This document shows, one piece after another, positions 1 through 9,104 of a stretch of 64,000 nt of DNA. The DNA is from Mucilaginibacter sabulilitoris. Lineage in GTDB: Bacteria; Bacteroidota; Bacteroidia; Sphingobacteriales; Sphingobacteriaceae. The stretch spans positions 4,340,001-4,404,000 of the forward strand of contig NZ_CP139558.1 of assembly GCF_034262375.1 (NCBI RefSeq), written 5' to 3'. Within the stretch, counting starts at the first letter, position 1, and every line of letters starts with the position of its first letter. The translations under genes were made by a program, and so were the position numbers. Below the pieces are notes generated by a model. The model made no database searches and was not told the origin of the DNA. It saw only the letters and a program-made list of their open reading frames with translations.

Positions 1-2574
1 TTCCAGGTTAAACACCGGAAGTAAATTTATCTCATCGCCGGTAACGGCAGGATGCATTTCGCGGAAACCAAAAGGTTCCAGATGATAAAAAAAGTTATTG
101 CGATTGTTAAAGCCAGCGGCATCAAAAATGATATTGTCATTAGCCGAATAAGTGACATCTATTGATTTAATGACAGGATGATTAGGAACAGGTTGTGTGC
201 CTGTATCAACTGTATAACTGGTAACAGCGCCTGCGCTGTTTGTATTTACTTTTACAGAAGGCGGAGGTATTTTAGTTAAAAATGTACTCAGGCTATATTC
301 ATTGCCTGTTATTTCCAGCCTGATATAACCATCAACCGAAGTAATGGCGTAATTTTCATTGACAGTAAAATCTGCCGGTGATTGTACCACATTTTCCAGC
401 CCTGTAATATCAACTTCTGCCGATAGCGGTGTATTATCAGTAGTAGAAAAATCTATATCGATGATACTTTGCAGGGTATCGTCAAAATTAAACAGCAAAT
501 CATCTTCAAACTGGGTGCTGTTCTGTATATCAAACGCCAGATTTTTCTCAACTATATTATCATTTGCCAGAGTTAAATCATTATCTGCCGTAAAATCATT
601 AAGCTGGAAGATATTGTCACTTATATTATCATTTAATGTAAACTCATCAATTATCTGAAAATCAAATTTTTCTGTCTTTGAATCTGTAATTACGATACTG
701 GAGGTATGGATGCTTGTTCCGTCATAAACAGATATCCAATCGCCTTTTGCCAGCGCTGACACATTTACTTTTGATTGGGTCAGCGGTTTCTGCTGCCAGT
801 CAACACCAATGGTTAATTGGGTTAGCTGTTTTTGAAATATCTCTTTACTCCCGATAATGAACGAAGCGCCTGCTTCCGGAAAATCGCCAAAAGGTTTAAA
901 TGGCTTGGCCGCATTTATGGCGCCATCATCATTTTGTAATATCAGGTTTTTAAGCTTCTCAACCGTTACAGATATGTTTACGGCCGTTACTGCCGGTATT
1001 TTTATTTTTTGATAAGAGGCGTAACTACTAAGCAACACCTGCACCATTGGAAGCGTAGTATCAAAGTTACCGCCGTGCAATTTTGATGAATAAGGAACTA
1101 TAGCAGGTGCATCGCCGTCTAAAAATACGGTTAGTGAAAACGAAGTACTATTTATTACCGAAGCAGTATAAACGGGTGCGGTATACGTATTTTTTTTACC
1201 CGTTAGCTGTATGCTGAATATCCCCGAAAGATCGGCCGAACTGATGTCCGTTAAACTATCACAGGTAAATGTGAGCTTAACAGTGCGTTTACCCTCATTT
1301 AAATACAACACATTTGATGCAATGGCAAAACCTATAGCGGCAGTTTTAATATTCTTGGGGTTGCCAAACGGAAACCATGAATTATCCGCACTTAGCAATT
1401 TCCCCCCCTGACCATCCTCCGAATTGGCAGTTGGCGAAGCATATAACGTTACAGGATTAATACCCTTATTCAGGTAAATGGATTTTAATGCTTGGACGGT
1501 TGCAGTTTGTACTACCAGGTTATTGGTAAGGGCATAAAACTGATCTTTATTATTCGCGTCTTTCCCGGCTTTAAATGATGTGCCCTGTGTAAGTAAATGC
1601 TGGTCGATGTTTTTTTGCAACTCAAAAACAAGGTGTACAAAATCGGGCTCAGCAACATTATTGCTTAATTGTAAAACCTGTTTATAATAAAAATCAAGGT
1701 GCTTTTTAGTGTATTGGTTAAGGTGTTGCTGTGCAAAACCAAATAGTTTTAAAAAAGCAAGGTACAATGCATAATGCGGCGCATGGGTTGGATAATTATC
1801 CAGGGTATCTGCAAGGTAAGCCGGGGTACGGCTTACAATATTTATTACGGCCGCTATAAAGGATTGTACAGCGCCGGTAAATAAATTATGCGTGAGGATA
1901 TGATTAATGTCATCATGCACTGTACCGCTCAGGGTTATGGGGAAAGCTGCAACGGGTGGATTAACTTTAAACGGATCGTTCAGTGAACCTAATTGGAAGT
2001 TTTGTGACAAGATAATTTTCTCAACCGGCGTTAAAGCATCTTTCAGAGTTGAATTTGCATCAATAAGCGAGGCTGTTATAAACAACTCGTAGTATTGATG
2101 TAGTATGTTTAAAGGCGCTGCCAGTTTTGACGCTATAGAAACCGATAAAAAGGTTTTATAACTTAAGCCATCGGTTAAATGCTGATAAGCATCATTAAGA
2201 TCTGTGGTAACTGAGAAAATAAAATCAAACAGTATTTTGAAATAGTTTTTCGCATCCGCGTCATTAGCGGCATTAATAGTTTTATCATTTAAATATTTAA
2301 TAAACGATGCATAATCGTTTGTTTTCCATTCAGCTACTGAGGCTATTACTACAGCCAGGTCTTTACCCATAAGCTGTTGCCAGTCGCCGTTGATGGTATT
2401 AGTGTTATCATAGTAATTTAGCCAGGCGCTATACTTTTTTGTGAGCAGGATAAGATCAGCTGCTGTTCGTTCATCTACCAGCGCACATTTCGCCAATAGG
2501 GCATCCAATGCACGCTGCGCCTGGCTGGTGCCATTATAGGATAAAAGCTTGGTATCGAAACAATTATTTGCCAT
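1..2574 (-). CDS. Baseplate protein of contractile injection system (3' part beyond left edge)
   Basis: An open frame runs leftward from ATG at 2574 to the window edge (about 858 codons, no stop), so the protein is incomplete. It starts MANNCFDTKLL and shares one base with the gp25 stop codon (TGATG junction), implying translational coupling. The N-terminal half is helical-looking and the rest beta-rich. Near the edge is a FFYHLEPFGF segment like the 'F-HPFG' signature I associate with the large baseplate (J/gp47-like, Afp11-type) proteins of Bacteroidota injection systems. The role, wedge or baseplate ring assembly, is inferred mainly from order: Afp/PVC clusters place one or two such proteins directly after gp25 and PAAR. 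No signal peptide is seen, as expected for a cytoplasmically assembled particle. It could instead be Afp12-like; the C-terminus outside the window would decide. Confidence 0.7.
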   Translation of the reverse strand, partial: MANNCFDTKLLSYNGTSQAQRALDALLAKCALVDERTAADLILLTKKYSAWLNYYDNTNTINGDWQQLMGKDLAVVIASVAEWKTNDYASFIKYLNDKTINAANDADAKNYFKILFDFIFSVTTDLNDAYQHLTDGLSYKTFLSVSIASKLAAPLNILHQYYELFITASLIDANSTLKDALTPVEKIILSQNFQLGSLNDPFKVNPPVAAFPITLSGTVHDDINHILTHNLFTGAVQSFIAAVINIVSRTPAYLADTLDNYPTHAPHYALYLAFLKLFGFAQQHLNQYTKKHLDFYYKQVLQLSNNVAEPDFVHLVFELQKNIDQHLLTQGTSFKAGKDANNKDQFYALTNNLVVQTATVQALKSIYLNKGINPVTLYASPTANSEDGQGGKLLSADNSWFPFGNPKNIKTAAIGFAIASNVLYLNEGKRTVKLTFTCDSLTDISSADLSGIFSIQLTGKKNTYTAPVYTASVINSTSFSLTVFLDGDAPAIVPYSSKLHGGNFDTTLPMVQVLLSSYASYQKIKIPAVTAVNISVTVEKLKNLILQNDDGAINAAKPFKPFGDFPEAGASFIIGSKEIFQKQLTQLTIGVDWQQKPLTQSKVNVSALAKGDWISVYDGTSIHTSSIVITDSKTEKFDFQIIDEFTLNDNISDNIFQLNDFTADNDLTLANDNIVEKNLAFDIQNSTQFEDDLLFNFDDTLQSIIDIDFSTTDNTPLSAEVDITGLENVVQSPADFTVNENYAITSVDGYIRLEITGNEYSLSTFLTKIPPPSVKVNTNSAGAVTSYTVDTGTQPVPNHPVIKSIDVTYSANDNIIFDAAGFNNRNNFFYHLEPFGFREMHPAVTGDEINLLPVFNLE

Positions 2575-2981
2575 CAGTGTATTTCTGTTCCTTCGTTTTT
2601 ATAGTAAGGATATACAAAATTGAACCTTGAATTTGTTGTGCGGACAGTGTAGTTGAGGATGATCAGGATCACCCCTTCTGTTTCGCGGCTGTCATCAACC
2701 TGTATCGAACTCAGATCAATACGGGGCTCATAATATAATATTGCCGTTTTGATCATTTCGCGGATATAGGTTTTAAAGGTGGTAGTCATGGGCTCAAAAA
2801 GCATCTCGTCCAGATTACAGCCATAATCAGGTACCATAACCCGTTCACCTTTTCGGGTAGCCAACAATATTTGTAAACTGAGTTGTATATCAACTTCATC
2901 GCTGGTCATGACCACTGAGTTTGCAGTGGTATCAAAAGCCGGCGGAAAACTCCACCCTGTGCCTAAAAATGAATCTGACAT
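2574..2981 (-). CDS. gp25/GPW-like baseplate wedge protein (Afp9-like)
   Basis: A 135-residue protein with the features of the gp25/GPW lysozyme-like wedge family: 'VDIQLSLQILLATRKGERVMVPDYG' is interrupted here as SLQILLATRKGERVM followed by PDYGCNLDEMLFEP, then IREMIKTAILYYEPRI. The R-x-GER and PDYG pattern with the later EPRI is characteristic of this family across T4 gp25, T6SS TssE and Afp9. It seats the sheath on the baseplate. The ATG at 2981 lies 1 base after the PAAR stop and its TGA overlaps the next start by one base, so it is in the middle of a coupled block. Length matches the family. Confidence 0.93.
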   Translation of the reverse strand: MSDSFLGTGWSFPPAFDTTANSVVMTSDEVDIQLSLQILLATRKGERVMVPDYGCNLDEMLFEPMTTTFKTYIREMIKTAILYYEPRIDLSSIQVDDSRETEGVILIILNYTVRTTNSRFNFVYPYYKNEGTEIH

Positions 2982-2982
2982 A

Positions 2983-3273
2983 TTAACCTCCTATTATTAC
3001 CGTTGGACATCCTATTATTATTGATCCGCCGTGCGCTGTGGGGTCACCCATTCGCGCCGCGGGTTTACCGCCTATCATTACAGTCGACGAGCCGTTTGCG
3101 ATAACATCCGGCGGACCTGCGCAGGTACACATATCGCCTGCGCAGGCTGCCGGCAGCCCCCCTATTAATACAGTAGGGCTCCCAGGTGGTAACACGGGGC
3201 CGCCTACATGGGGGACGGTACCGGTAACCATAGGGCAAACGTGCATATCCGAAACGCGTGCTGCAAATGGCAT
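2983..3273 (-). CDS. PAAR-domain spike tip protein
   Basis: A 96-residue single-domain PAAR protein: MPFAARVSDMHVCP, then repeated GSPTVLIGG, SSTVMIGGKPAARMGD and CPTVIIGG turns, with His and Cys residues that in this family bind a metal at the sharp tip. PAAR proteins cap the VgrG trimer and pierce the target membrane. No C-terminal toxin extension is present, so it is a structural tip, not an evolved effector. It follows the VgrG gene after 83 bases, the only noticeable gap between the spike and baseplate genes. Confidence 0.95.
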   Translation of the reverse strand: MPFAARVSDMHVCPMVTGTVPHVGGPVLPPGSPTVLIGGLPAACAGDMCTCAGPPDVIANGSSTVMIGGKPAARMGDPTAHGGSIIIGCPTVIIGG

Positions 3274-3356
3274 ATTTTTTATAGTTTTAAGGTTGATTTA
3301 ATGATCAGTTTGGACGTTTTTAACATAAAAACAGATCATTTTGATCAACAAATTCA

Positions 3357-5153
3357 TTAATTGATCATCACTACGCCGCCCTTTATAGTTGCGGTACCTG
3401 AACCCTCCACTTTTACAGATGGCGCCGATAATGAGGCACTGCCGCTGTCTGCTTTGATGGAAGCGCCACCGGCACTTACCGAAAAACTGGATGAAGGACT
3501 AAGTGAAATATTTACCGCTTCAATGGTCAGGTCGCCGGTGGCTTTTAATTTGATATTTGCCCCGCTCTCCAAACTTATGGCCGATGAATCCATCGTAACT
3601 TTGTTACTGTTCTCATCCTCCATCTGGATATATCCCTCTTTTTCGCTGATAGTTACTTTTTTACCTGCGGGCGTTTCAATTTTTAATGATTTCTCATCAT
3701 CGTTAAAGATCATCTTCATACCGCTGCGCGAGGTATAGCCTTTTTCGTCGTTTTTATTGGCTGCTTTTAGTGGTGCTGGTTTATTGCTGCTGTTCAGCAT
3801 GCCCAATACAACCGGGTGCCGGGGATCGTTATTTAAAAAACCAACAACTACTTCATCACCAATTTCCGGGCGAAAAAACGTACCGCGGTTATCACCGGCA
3901 TCCAAACAGGCAACACGTGTCCATATACCATCCTCACCCGCATCAATTATGGGTAGTCTTACACGAATCCTATCCTGGGTATCCGGGTCATTTTCCAGGT
4001 CGGTTACCACGCCTATCTGTAGCCCTTGTATAGCCGGTAGCATGTCAACAGCGGATGCCGAACTTACTTCAGGCTGGCGTACAAATAATTCATTTGATAA
4101 CCCGAACTGCACATCGGTTGTCCAGTTTCCGTTCACTATTTCATGGCGTACGCCCGATACAAATACTTTTCCGTTAAACCGATCGCCTACGCCTCCAATA
4201 TTGATCAGGTCGCCGGGGTTTAACTGTCCACCGTATCCGCGAAAACGAACCCGGCCACGGCAACGCGACATGCGTGCTTTTTGCAAGCGACCGTCTGCCA
4301 AGCTTTGCAGCTCATCAGCGGTGAGGTCTTCGCCCGAATACACATCATATTCCGATACTCCTAATACATCGCCCAGATCAGTGCTTGAAATATTCCCGTT
4401 CTCTTCAAAACCGGGTTCTGCCGCACTTGCCGAAGCAACTTCCTGATTGGTATAATCCCAGGTTTTGGCAGTAAGGCTTTGGTATTGATTGCGTGCATCA
4501 AGGTCTGCGTCAAACTCCAGCATGGTTGCACCAAATAGCGCGTCAAGCACAGTTGCTGAACTGAAATCAGGTTTTTTAGCGCTTATCTTTCCGTTATCTG
4601 TTACACAAATTTTCCCGTTTGCCTCCATTCGGGATATAATAAAATCCCAATCAGTACAGTCATATTGCACAATGGATTCCAGCGCTTTGCCGGTATCTTC
4701 AATATCGCTATCCAGGCCATAAGTGCCTATAATTTCACCGGCAGCATCACTGTCGTTCATATCATAGAAATATTTGTTTTTGCGGGCCACAGCCATTTTA
4801 ATGGCCTTATCCCGGCAATCCAATATCAGTAGCGGCGAACCATTTCCCCTGATTTTTAAACTATGCTTTAAGATGATCCCATTAAACAAAGTAGCGTTAT
4901 CAGAATGATAGCCAACCGCTATTTCAATTTCGGCACCGGGCACTAATGTGGCTTCATTACTTATCGGGAAATCCTGCTTTGCTGCGTCACCGTCATATAT
5001 TACCAACTTGGCCATCGGGATGCGGTTTATTTCTTTATTGAAGTTTACCGATACCACCTGATAAGCTGCACCCAGTACGTTTCCGTTTACCTTGATAGTG
5101 AAGGTAACCAGATCTGTATTTTGTGTTCCGGGTAAGATTTGACTTAATGACAT
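3357..5153 (-). CDS. VgrG-like spike protein (Afp8-like)
   Basis: A 598-residue spike protein. The N-terminal about 370 residues resemble the phage gp27/late-control D fold (VTFTIKVNGNV at the start, ADGRLQKARMSRCRGRVRFRG, PGDLINIGGVGDRFNG). Next is an OB-fold gp5-like module, with GIWTRVACLDAGDNRGTF, RPEIGDEVVVGFLNNDPRHPVVLG and the K-x-YTSRSGMKM segment. The C-terminal about 120 residues are a repetitive triple beta-helix rich in Ser, Ala, Val and Lys (GDLTIEAVNISL, VEGSGTATIKGG). The protein forms the trimeric needle that carries the PAAR tip. The start lies 3 bases after the LysM stop. There is no effector domain at the C-terminus. Confidence 0.94.
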   Translation of the reverse strand: MSLSQILPGTQNTDLVTFTIKVNGNVLGAAYQVVSVNFNKEINRIPMAKLVIYDGDAAKQDFPISNEATLVPGAEIEIAVGYHSDNATLFNGIILKHSLKIRGNGSPLLILDCRDKAIKMAVARKNKYFYDMNDSDAAGEIIGTYGLDSDIEDTGKALESIVQYDCTDWDFIISRMEANGKICVTDNGKISAKKPDFSSATVLDALFGATMLEFDADLDARNQYQSLTAKTWDYTNQEVASASAAEPGFEENGNISSTDLGDVLGVSEYDVYSGEDLTADELQSLADGRLQKARMSRCRGRVRFRGYGGQLNPGDLINIGGVGDRFNGKVFVSGVRHEIVNGNWTTDVQFGLSNELFVRQPEVSSASAVDMLPAIQGLQIGVVTDLENDPDTQDRIRVRLPIIDAGEDGIWTRVACLDAGDNRGTFFRPEIGDEVVVGFLNNDPRHPVVLGMLNSSNKPAPLKAANKNDEKGYTSRSGMKMIFNDDEKSLKIETPAGKKVTISEKEGYIQMEDENSNKVTMDSSAISLESGANIKLKATGDLTIEAVNISLSPSSSFSVSAGGASIKADSGSASLSAPSVKVEGSGTATIKGGVVMIN

Positions 5154-5156
5154 GGT

Positions 5157-5876
5157 TTATTTTGCAATGGGAGGAAATACGAGTTTCATTCCCGGTGTTA
5201 ATTTTTTAAAATCTGTCAGGCCGTTATATTGCGCAACCTGGTAATAATATTTGCTGTTACCATATTCACGGTAACACAGCAAGGGAAGCGTATCGCCCAG
5301 CTTTACCGTTCGGACGTGCGTTAAATCGGGCGATTGGCGATTTTCGATAGTAGCCAGCTTTACTTCATCAATTACACCGTTAAAAGTGCAATCAGCTTCG
5401 GCACGCAGGGGCGAACCATCGGGGTTGAAAAGCTTAAAGGTCAGCGTCATGCGGGTCATCTGGCAGTTGTAGAGCAGCGGCCCCCATTGCAGCTGTACAT
5501 AACGCGGCTGGTGTGTTGTACCGTCAAAATTATACACCACGCTTTTAAACTTTTCAAAATCCTCAACCACATTGGGTTTATCTGCTGGCAAACCCGGTAC
5601 CGCCAAACCTGACAGCAGTCCGCCGCCTCCCCTTTTTATCACTCCGGTACCATCAAACAAAAACTTGAACGTGAGCGATTGCGGCGATCTTTTATTAAAC
5701 GAAGTAATAGTTTCGCTCGAACCCTGCGCGCTTCTTTGATTCACTTCGGTTCCGTAAGTAAGCGCGTATGATTCCGGATTGATGAGCACATCGTATTCCA
5801 GTCCGTCGGCTTTGGTACTGAAGCTTATATCCGTATAGGCAACGAGCTTCATCTTTTTTAATTCACCCAGGCTCAT
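5157..5876 (-). CDS. LysM-containing tail adaptor (Afp7-like)
   Basis: A 239-residue protein. The body (YDVLINPESYALTYG, QSLTFKFLFDGTG, YVQLQWGPLLYNCQMTRMTLTF) matches the CIS/phage adaptor family that joins inner tube to spike. The C-terminal about 55 residues form a LysM-like unit (VKLGDTLPLLCYREYGNSKYY through PGMKLVFPPI). In injection systems this LysM fold acts in particle assembly rather than binding cell wall; that is family knowledge. Its ATG overlaps the stop of the small upstream gene and its stop is 3 bases from the VgrG start, so it is tightly coupled on both sides. Confidence 0.92.
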   Translation of the reverse strand: MSLGELKKMKLVAYTDISFSTKADGLEYDVLINPESYALTYGTEVNQRSAQGSSETITSFNKRSPQSLTFKFLFDGTGVIKRGGGGLLSGLAVPGLPADKPNVVEDFEKFKSVVYNFDGTTHQPRYVQLQWGPLLYNCQMTRMTLTFKLFNPDGSPLRAEADCTFNGVIDEVKLATIENRQSPDLTHVRTVKLGDTLPLLCYREYGNSKYYYQVAQYNGLTDFKKLTPGMKLVFPPIAK

Positions 5877-6034
5877 CAGCGTTCAGTTTTTTCTTTTAAA
5901 ATTTCCAGTACCTGTTCAACACATTTGGCAATAATATCTTCACTGCCTGCAGCCGGAGCTGATGATGCAGCCGTCGTGCTACCGCCTTCATGCACTGTGG
6001 TTGTAATTTGTAATTCACGAATCTCTACTGGCAT
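5876..6034 (-). CDS. Small DUF5908-like CIS-associated protein
   Basis: A 52-residue frame begins MPVEIRELQITTTVHEGG and ends in a charged helix (DIIAKCVEQVLEILKEK). It lies in the 195-base gap between the tube and LysM genes; its TGA overlaps the LysM ATG by one base. The MP-[IV]-EI-[RK]-EL start is what I remember of the DUF5908 family found in Bacteroidota injection clusters, and the position matches Afp6. The function is unknown; a chaperone or small connector would be a guess. An Ala/Ser-rich linker separates the beta-like start from the helix. Coupling at both ends argues that it is expressed. Confidence 0.7.
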   Translation of the reverse strand: MPVEIRELQITTTVHEGGSTTAASSAPAAGSEDIIAKCVEQVLEILKEKTER

Positions 6035-6070
6035 TGGTTTAATGATTAAGCTGTTCGTTTAAACTTCGTG

Positions 6071-6595
6071 TCATCCTACCGAAATACTCGCGCTTGCGCT
6101 GCCCCCGCCGAGCAAATCGGCAACGGCCCCTATTGCTCCTGCTACAGCAGCCGACAGGTTCAGCGTTTTGTAATATTCATACCGCAGGGTCATCGACTCA
6201 ATAACTATCTGGTTTTGTTCTGCATTAAATCCCGAAATGGAGTATTTAATGGGAATAGCATTAGCTATATACCAGGATGATACAGGTAAATGATCTTCGT
6301 TTAAAAGCGATATCAACATATTGGTAGGCTGATAATTGAAATTCTCGATAGAATCGAGGCACCATGCTGTTACTCCTGATACCAATGTCATCCCGCGTTT
6401 TAAAACCAGGTCGGAGTATCTGTTGCGGCCAGGCAAGCGGTGAACAAAACGATTCTCGCCACCCTCTTTGTAGGTATCAAGATCAACATCAACAGTTAAG
6501 CCGGTAACATCCTGAAAACGGAAATCATTGGGCACCTGCGGAAATATCTCAAACACCACCAAAAAGTGGAACCCGGTAAAAGGATAATCAAACAT
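6071..6595 (-). CDS. Second tail-tube-fold protein (Afp5-like)
   Basis: A 174-residue member of the T4-like/gp19 tube family: FHFLVVFEIFP at the start, FQDVTGLTVDVD, NRFVHRLPGRNRYSDLVLKRGMT and a late IVIESMTLRYEYY. It shares the 'G-L-x(n)-LPG-x-x-x-x-LxLKRG' frame with its neighbour but is 31 residues longer, ending in a Gly/Ala/Ser tail (LLGGGSASASISVG). By analogy with Afp5 it probably forms the first tube ring or an adaptor between tube and baseplate rather than the bulk tube. It starts 2 bases after the preceding tube stop. Confidence 0.88.
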   Translation of the reverse strand: MFDYPFTGFHFLVVFEIFPQVPNDFRFQDVTGLTVDVDLDTYKEGGENRFVHRLPGRNRYSDLVLKRGMTLVSGVTAWCLDSIENFNYQPTNMLISLLNEDHLPVSSWYIANAIPIKYSISGFNAEQNQIVIESMTLRYEYYKTLNLSAAVAGAIGAVADLLGGGSASASISVG

Positions 6596-6597
6596 GA

Positions 6598-7029
6598 CTA
6601 TTCGTTTTGCATGGTTAAACCTTCGTGAGCCAGTTCAAGCGTTTCAAGAGCTACATCATTACCATCCGCCTTCAAATCGGTAGAGGTAACTTTGGTAGGC
6701 CATGCATTTTTTACTTTCCACACCACAACCGGCGACAATGTTTCATCAAGCAGGCTTATGGTAATATCGCGGCGCTCAACTGTGTTCATATTAATGGTAT
6801 TGAACCAATTATAAAACTCGTTGTCTGATTTAAAAATGCCGCGTTTTAAGGTGATGTTGCTAAACTTACGCTGACCGGGCATCTTTATCTTATGATACTC
6901 AGGACTTGCGCCATCGCGGTATTCAATTACATCGTTTGTTATATCAAGTCCGCTTACGTCAGTGAAACCGATGCGTGTGCCGCCCCAGTCAACACTAAAA
7001 TGGAATTTCGAAAGTGGGTAATTAGCCAT
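6598..7029 (-). CDS. Major inner-tube protein (Afp1-like)
   Basis: A 143-residue tube protein of the phage tail-tube/Hcp-like fold: MANYPLSKFHFSVDWGG, FTDVSGLDITNDVIEYRDG, HKIKMPGQRKFSNITLKRG and ALETLELAHEGLT. Length and sequence match the bulk tube subunits of extracellular injection systems, which stack as hexamers inside the sheath and carry cargo. It lies directly after the sheath gene with a 51-base spacer, long enough for a separate ribosome site, as would suit a high-copy product. Confidence 0.93.
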   Translation of the reverse strand: MANYPLSKFHFSVDWGGTRIGFTDVSGLDITNDVIEYRDGASPEYHKIKMPGQRKFSNITLKRGIFKSDNEFYNWFNTINMNTVERRDITISLLDETLSPVVVWKVKNAWPTKVTSTDLKADGNDVALETLELAHEGLTMQNE

Positions 7030-7080
7030 AATATTTAAGTTTTAGATTGATTGATAATTAATTTTTAATTGACAATAACG

Positions 7081-9090
7081 TTAAGCTTGTTGCTGTATCT
7101 GTGAAAAGCGCAGGATGATAAATTCTGCAGGGCGTACAGGTGCCATACCTATTTCAATGATCATTTTACCGTTAAGTATATCATCAAACGTCATGGTTTG
7201 CCCCAGGCCCACTTTTACATAAAATGCCTGTTCGGGTTTTGGGCCGGCAAGGGCGCCCAAACGCCAAAGGTTAGTCAGATAATTCTCTATCATAGCGCGC
7301 ACGCGTACCCAGGTGTTGCCATCGTTAGGTTCAAACACAAACTGCATCGCTGCCTTTTTAACAGACTCTTCAACCATGATGTAAAAGCGACGTACAGATA
7401 TATACCTGAAATCGTTACTGTTACCATCAAGCGTACGGGCTCCCCAAACCAAAATACCTTTACCTGTAAAGGCACGAACCGCATTTACCGATTTACCCGC
7501 ATCGGTATCAATGTTCAGGTCTTCCTGAATATTATCATCAATGTTTACCAAAGGTTCAACCACAGTGTTGACACTTACGTTGGCAGGCGCTTTCCAAACA
7601 CCACGAGTACCATCAACAGACGCATATATACCTGCAATGGCTCCGCTTGGTGGAACTACAATCCCCTGGTTTTTAATGGCCACGGTAATGTTGCTATATA
7701 CTGCGCTTGAATCATTAAGCTGTATCTCCAGACTTTTTAGCCGCAGGTTAACTTCATTTATAAAGGCATTTATGGAATTAACCGCTGATGAATACAAGTT
7801 GTTAACACGGGCCCTGATGAATTTAACAGCAGCAGCGTCATCGGCAGGTGCCGGTGTGCCATACACAGCGGCATTGGCAGCAATTACCGCATTTGGGTAG
7901 GTTGCAAAATTGCCTGCTGTGGCCGAACCTACTGCCCCACCCGGAAAACTTTCATCTAATAGTATCAACTCACGTATCAGCTGATCCATTGGCGAAATGT
8001 CCGCTGCACTGGCCCCTGGCCTGGTATAATCAGTATGAATGTCCTTTGTGGTGCGGCCGCCAAAAATATGGCTCGGGTCAGCATCGGTTAGTGTAGCGTT
8101 TAAAGCGGAGAAGCCTATCAGTATATCTTTAATGTATGATAGCCTGAGTTGCAGTTCGGCTTTATTATTTGTTACGGGTATTAAGCCATATGCATCGGTT
8201 AAAGGAACGGTATTGTATGGAGCTACATTGAATGGGGCCGCAAAATTTGGTGTTTTTACAAACGCGTTGATCCTGTTTTTTAAATCCGCGACAGCCCTGT
8301 CAATTTGCGTAACAAATACGTTGTTGGTTATAATGCTGTTTGTAGCTACATTGGTGCCCGCAGGTTTCTGCAGTTTGATATTTTGGTAAGAGAAACCGTA
8401 TGACAAACTTGAACGTAGCCATGGATAATAAGCTGCGCCGTAATTTAAATTTGCCGAACCTATACCATTCCTGAATACGGTAATGACGTCTGCGTTATCA
8501 AATGTTCTTTCCTTGTCCCCGTTAAGTACATCCAATATGGTAAACCTGTCCTGCAGTTCGGCGCATAGTTTAAGAGAAGTAGTTGCCAGGTTATTAAAAT
8601 CACTGGCGCCAAATAAAATTGCATCAGGAATAACAATCAGCGTAGGTTCATCCTCTTTACGCAAAATTTCAAAACACTTGTTTTTTCCGGCCTCAATAAA
8701 ATCAGTAATGAGTACCGAGCCGTTAGTGTTATATTTCCCTACAGAAATAATGTAACAATTAACGCCGCCGTTATTATAAAACATCCTTACAGCATTGTAT
8801 AACTGATACCTTGGCGATATGGTTACTGTATCAACACTATTGTCGCTTTTAAGCGCAACATTGGCGGTAAGGTCGGGAAAATCGGCACCAAAATACTGCG
8901 CATACTGTACCAGCGACGAAATGCGTACCGCCTGATTTACCACACTTTTGCCATTTTTTGTTGCATCTTGCGTGTAACCGATAAATACCGGTACTGCTGT
9001 TGCCACCTGCGCAATGGATGGTGGAAAGGATGGAATTTCATTCACATAAACCCCTGGAGTTTTAATTGTGCTTTCGTTTATTTGTGACAT
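7081..9090 (-). CDS. Contractile tail sheath protein
   Basis: The sheath subunit is 669 residues from the ATG at 9090 (MSQINESTIKTPGVYVNEIP). A longer upstream reading to 9186 would overlap the preceding gene and lacks family similarity. Family landmarks are TPGVYVNEIPSFPPSI and VPVFIGYTQ at the N-terminus, and at the C-terminus the core GKGILVWGARTLDG, YISVRRFYIMVEESVKKA, FEPNDGNTWVRVRAMIENYL and the last-strand FSQIQQ. The middle about 300 residues are a variable surface insertion, the part that usually differs between sheaths. Afp and PVC encode several sheath paralogues, whereas only one is present here. Contraction of this sheath drives the tube through a membrane. Confidence 0.96.
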   Translation of the reverse strand: MSQINESTIKTPGVYVNEIPSFPPSIAQVATAVPVFIGYTQDATKNGKSVVNQAVRISSLVQYAQYFGADFPDLTANVALKSDNSVDTVTISPRYQLYNAVRMFYNNGGVNCYIISVGKYNTNGSVLITDFIEAGKNKCFEILRKEDEPTLIVIPDAILFGASDFNNLATTSLKLCAELQDRFTILDVLNGDKERTFDNADVITVFRNGIGSANLNYGAAYYPWLRSSLSYGFSYQNIKLQKPAGTNVATNSIITNNVFVTQIDRAVADLKNRINAFVKTPNFAAPFNVAPYNTVPLTDAYGLIPVTNNKAELQLRLSYIKDILIGFSALNATLTDADPSHIFGGRTTKDIHTDYTRPGASAADISPMDQLIRELILLDESFPGGAVGSATAGNFATYPNAVIAANAAVYGTPAPADDAAAVKFIRARVNNLYSSAVNSINAFINEVNLRLKSLEIQLNDSSAVYSNITVAIKNQGIVVPPSGAIAGIYASVDGTRGVWKAPANVSVNTVVEPLVNIDDNIQEDLNIDTDAGKSVNAVRAFTGKGILVWGARTLDGNSNDFRYISVRRFYIMVEESVKKAAMQFVFEPNDGNTWVRVRAMIENYLTNLWRLGALAGPKPEQAFYVKVGLGQTMTFDDILNGKMIIEIGMAPVRPAEFIILRFSQIQQQA

Positions 9091-9104
9091 ATTTATCGGT
9101 TTTA

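Noticed and set aside
3757..4446. Plus-strand frame of 229 codons opposite VgrG
   Set aside because: It is antisense to a well supported spike gene, with Ser/Pro/Arg-rich composition typical of shadow frames, and no ribosome site.
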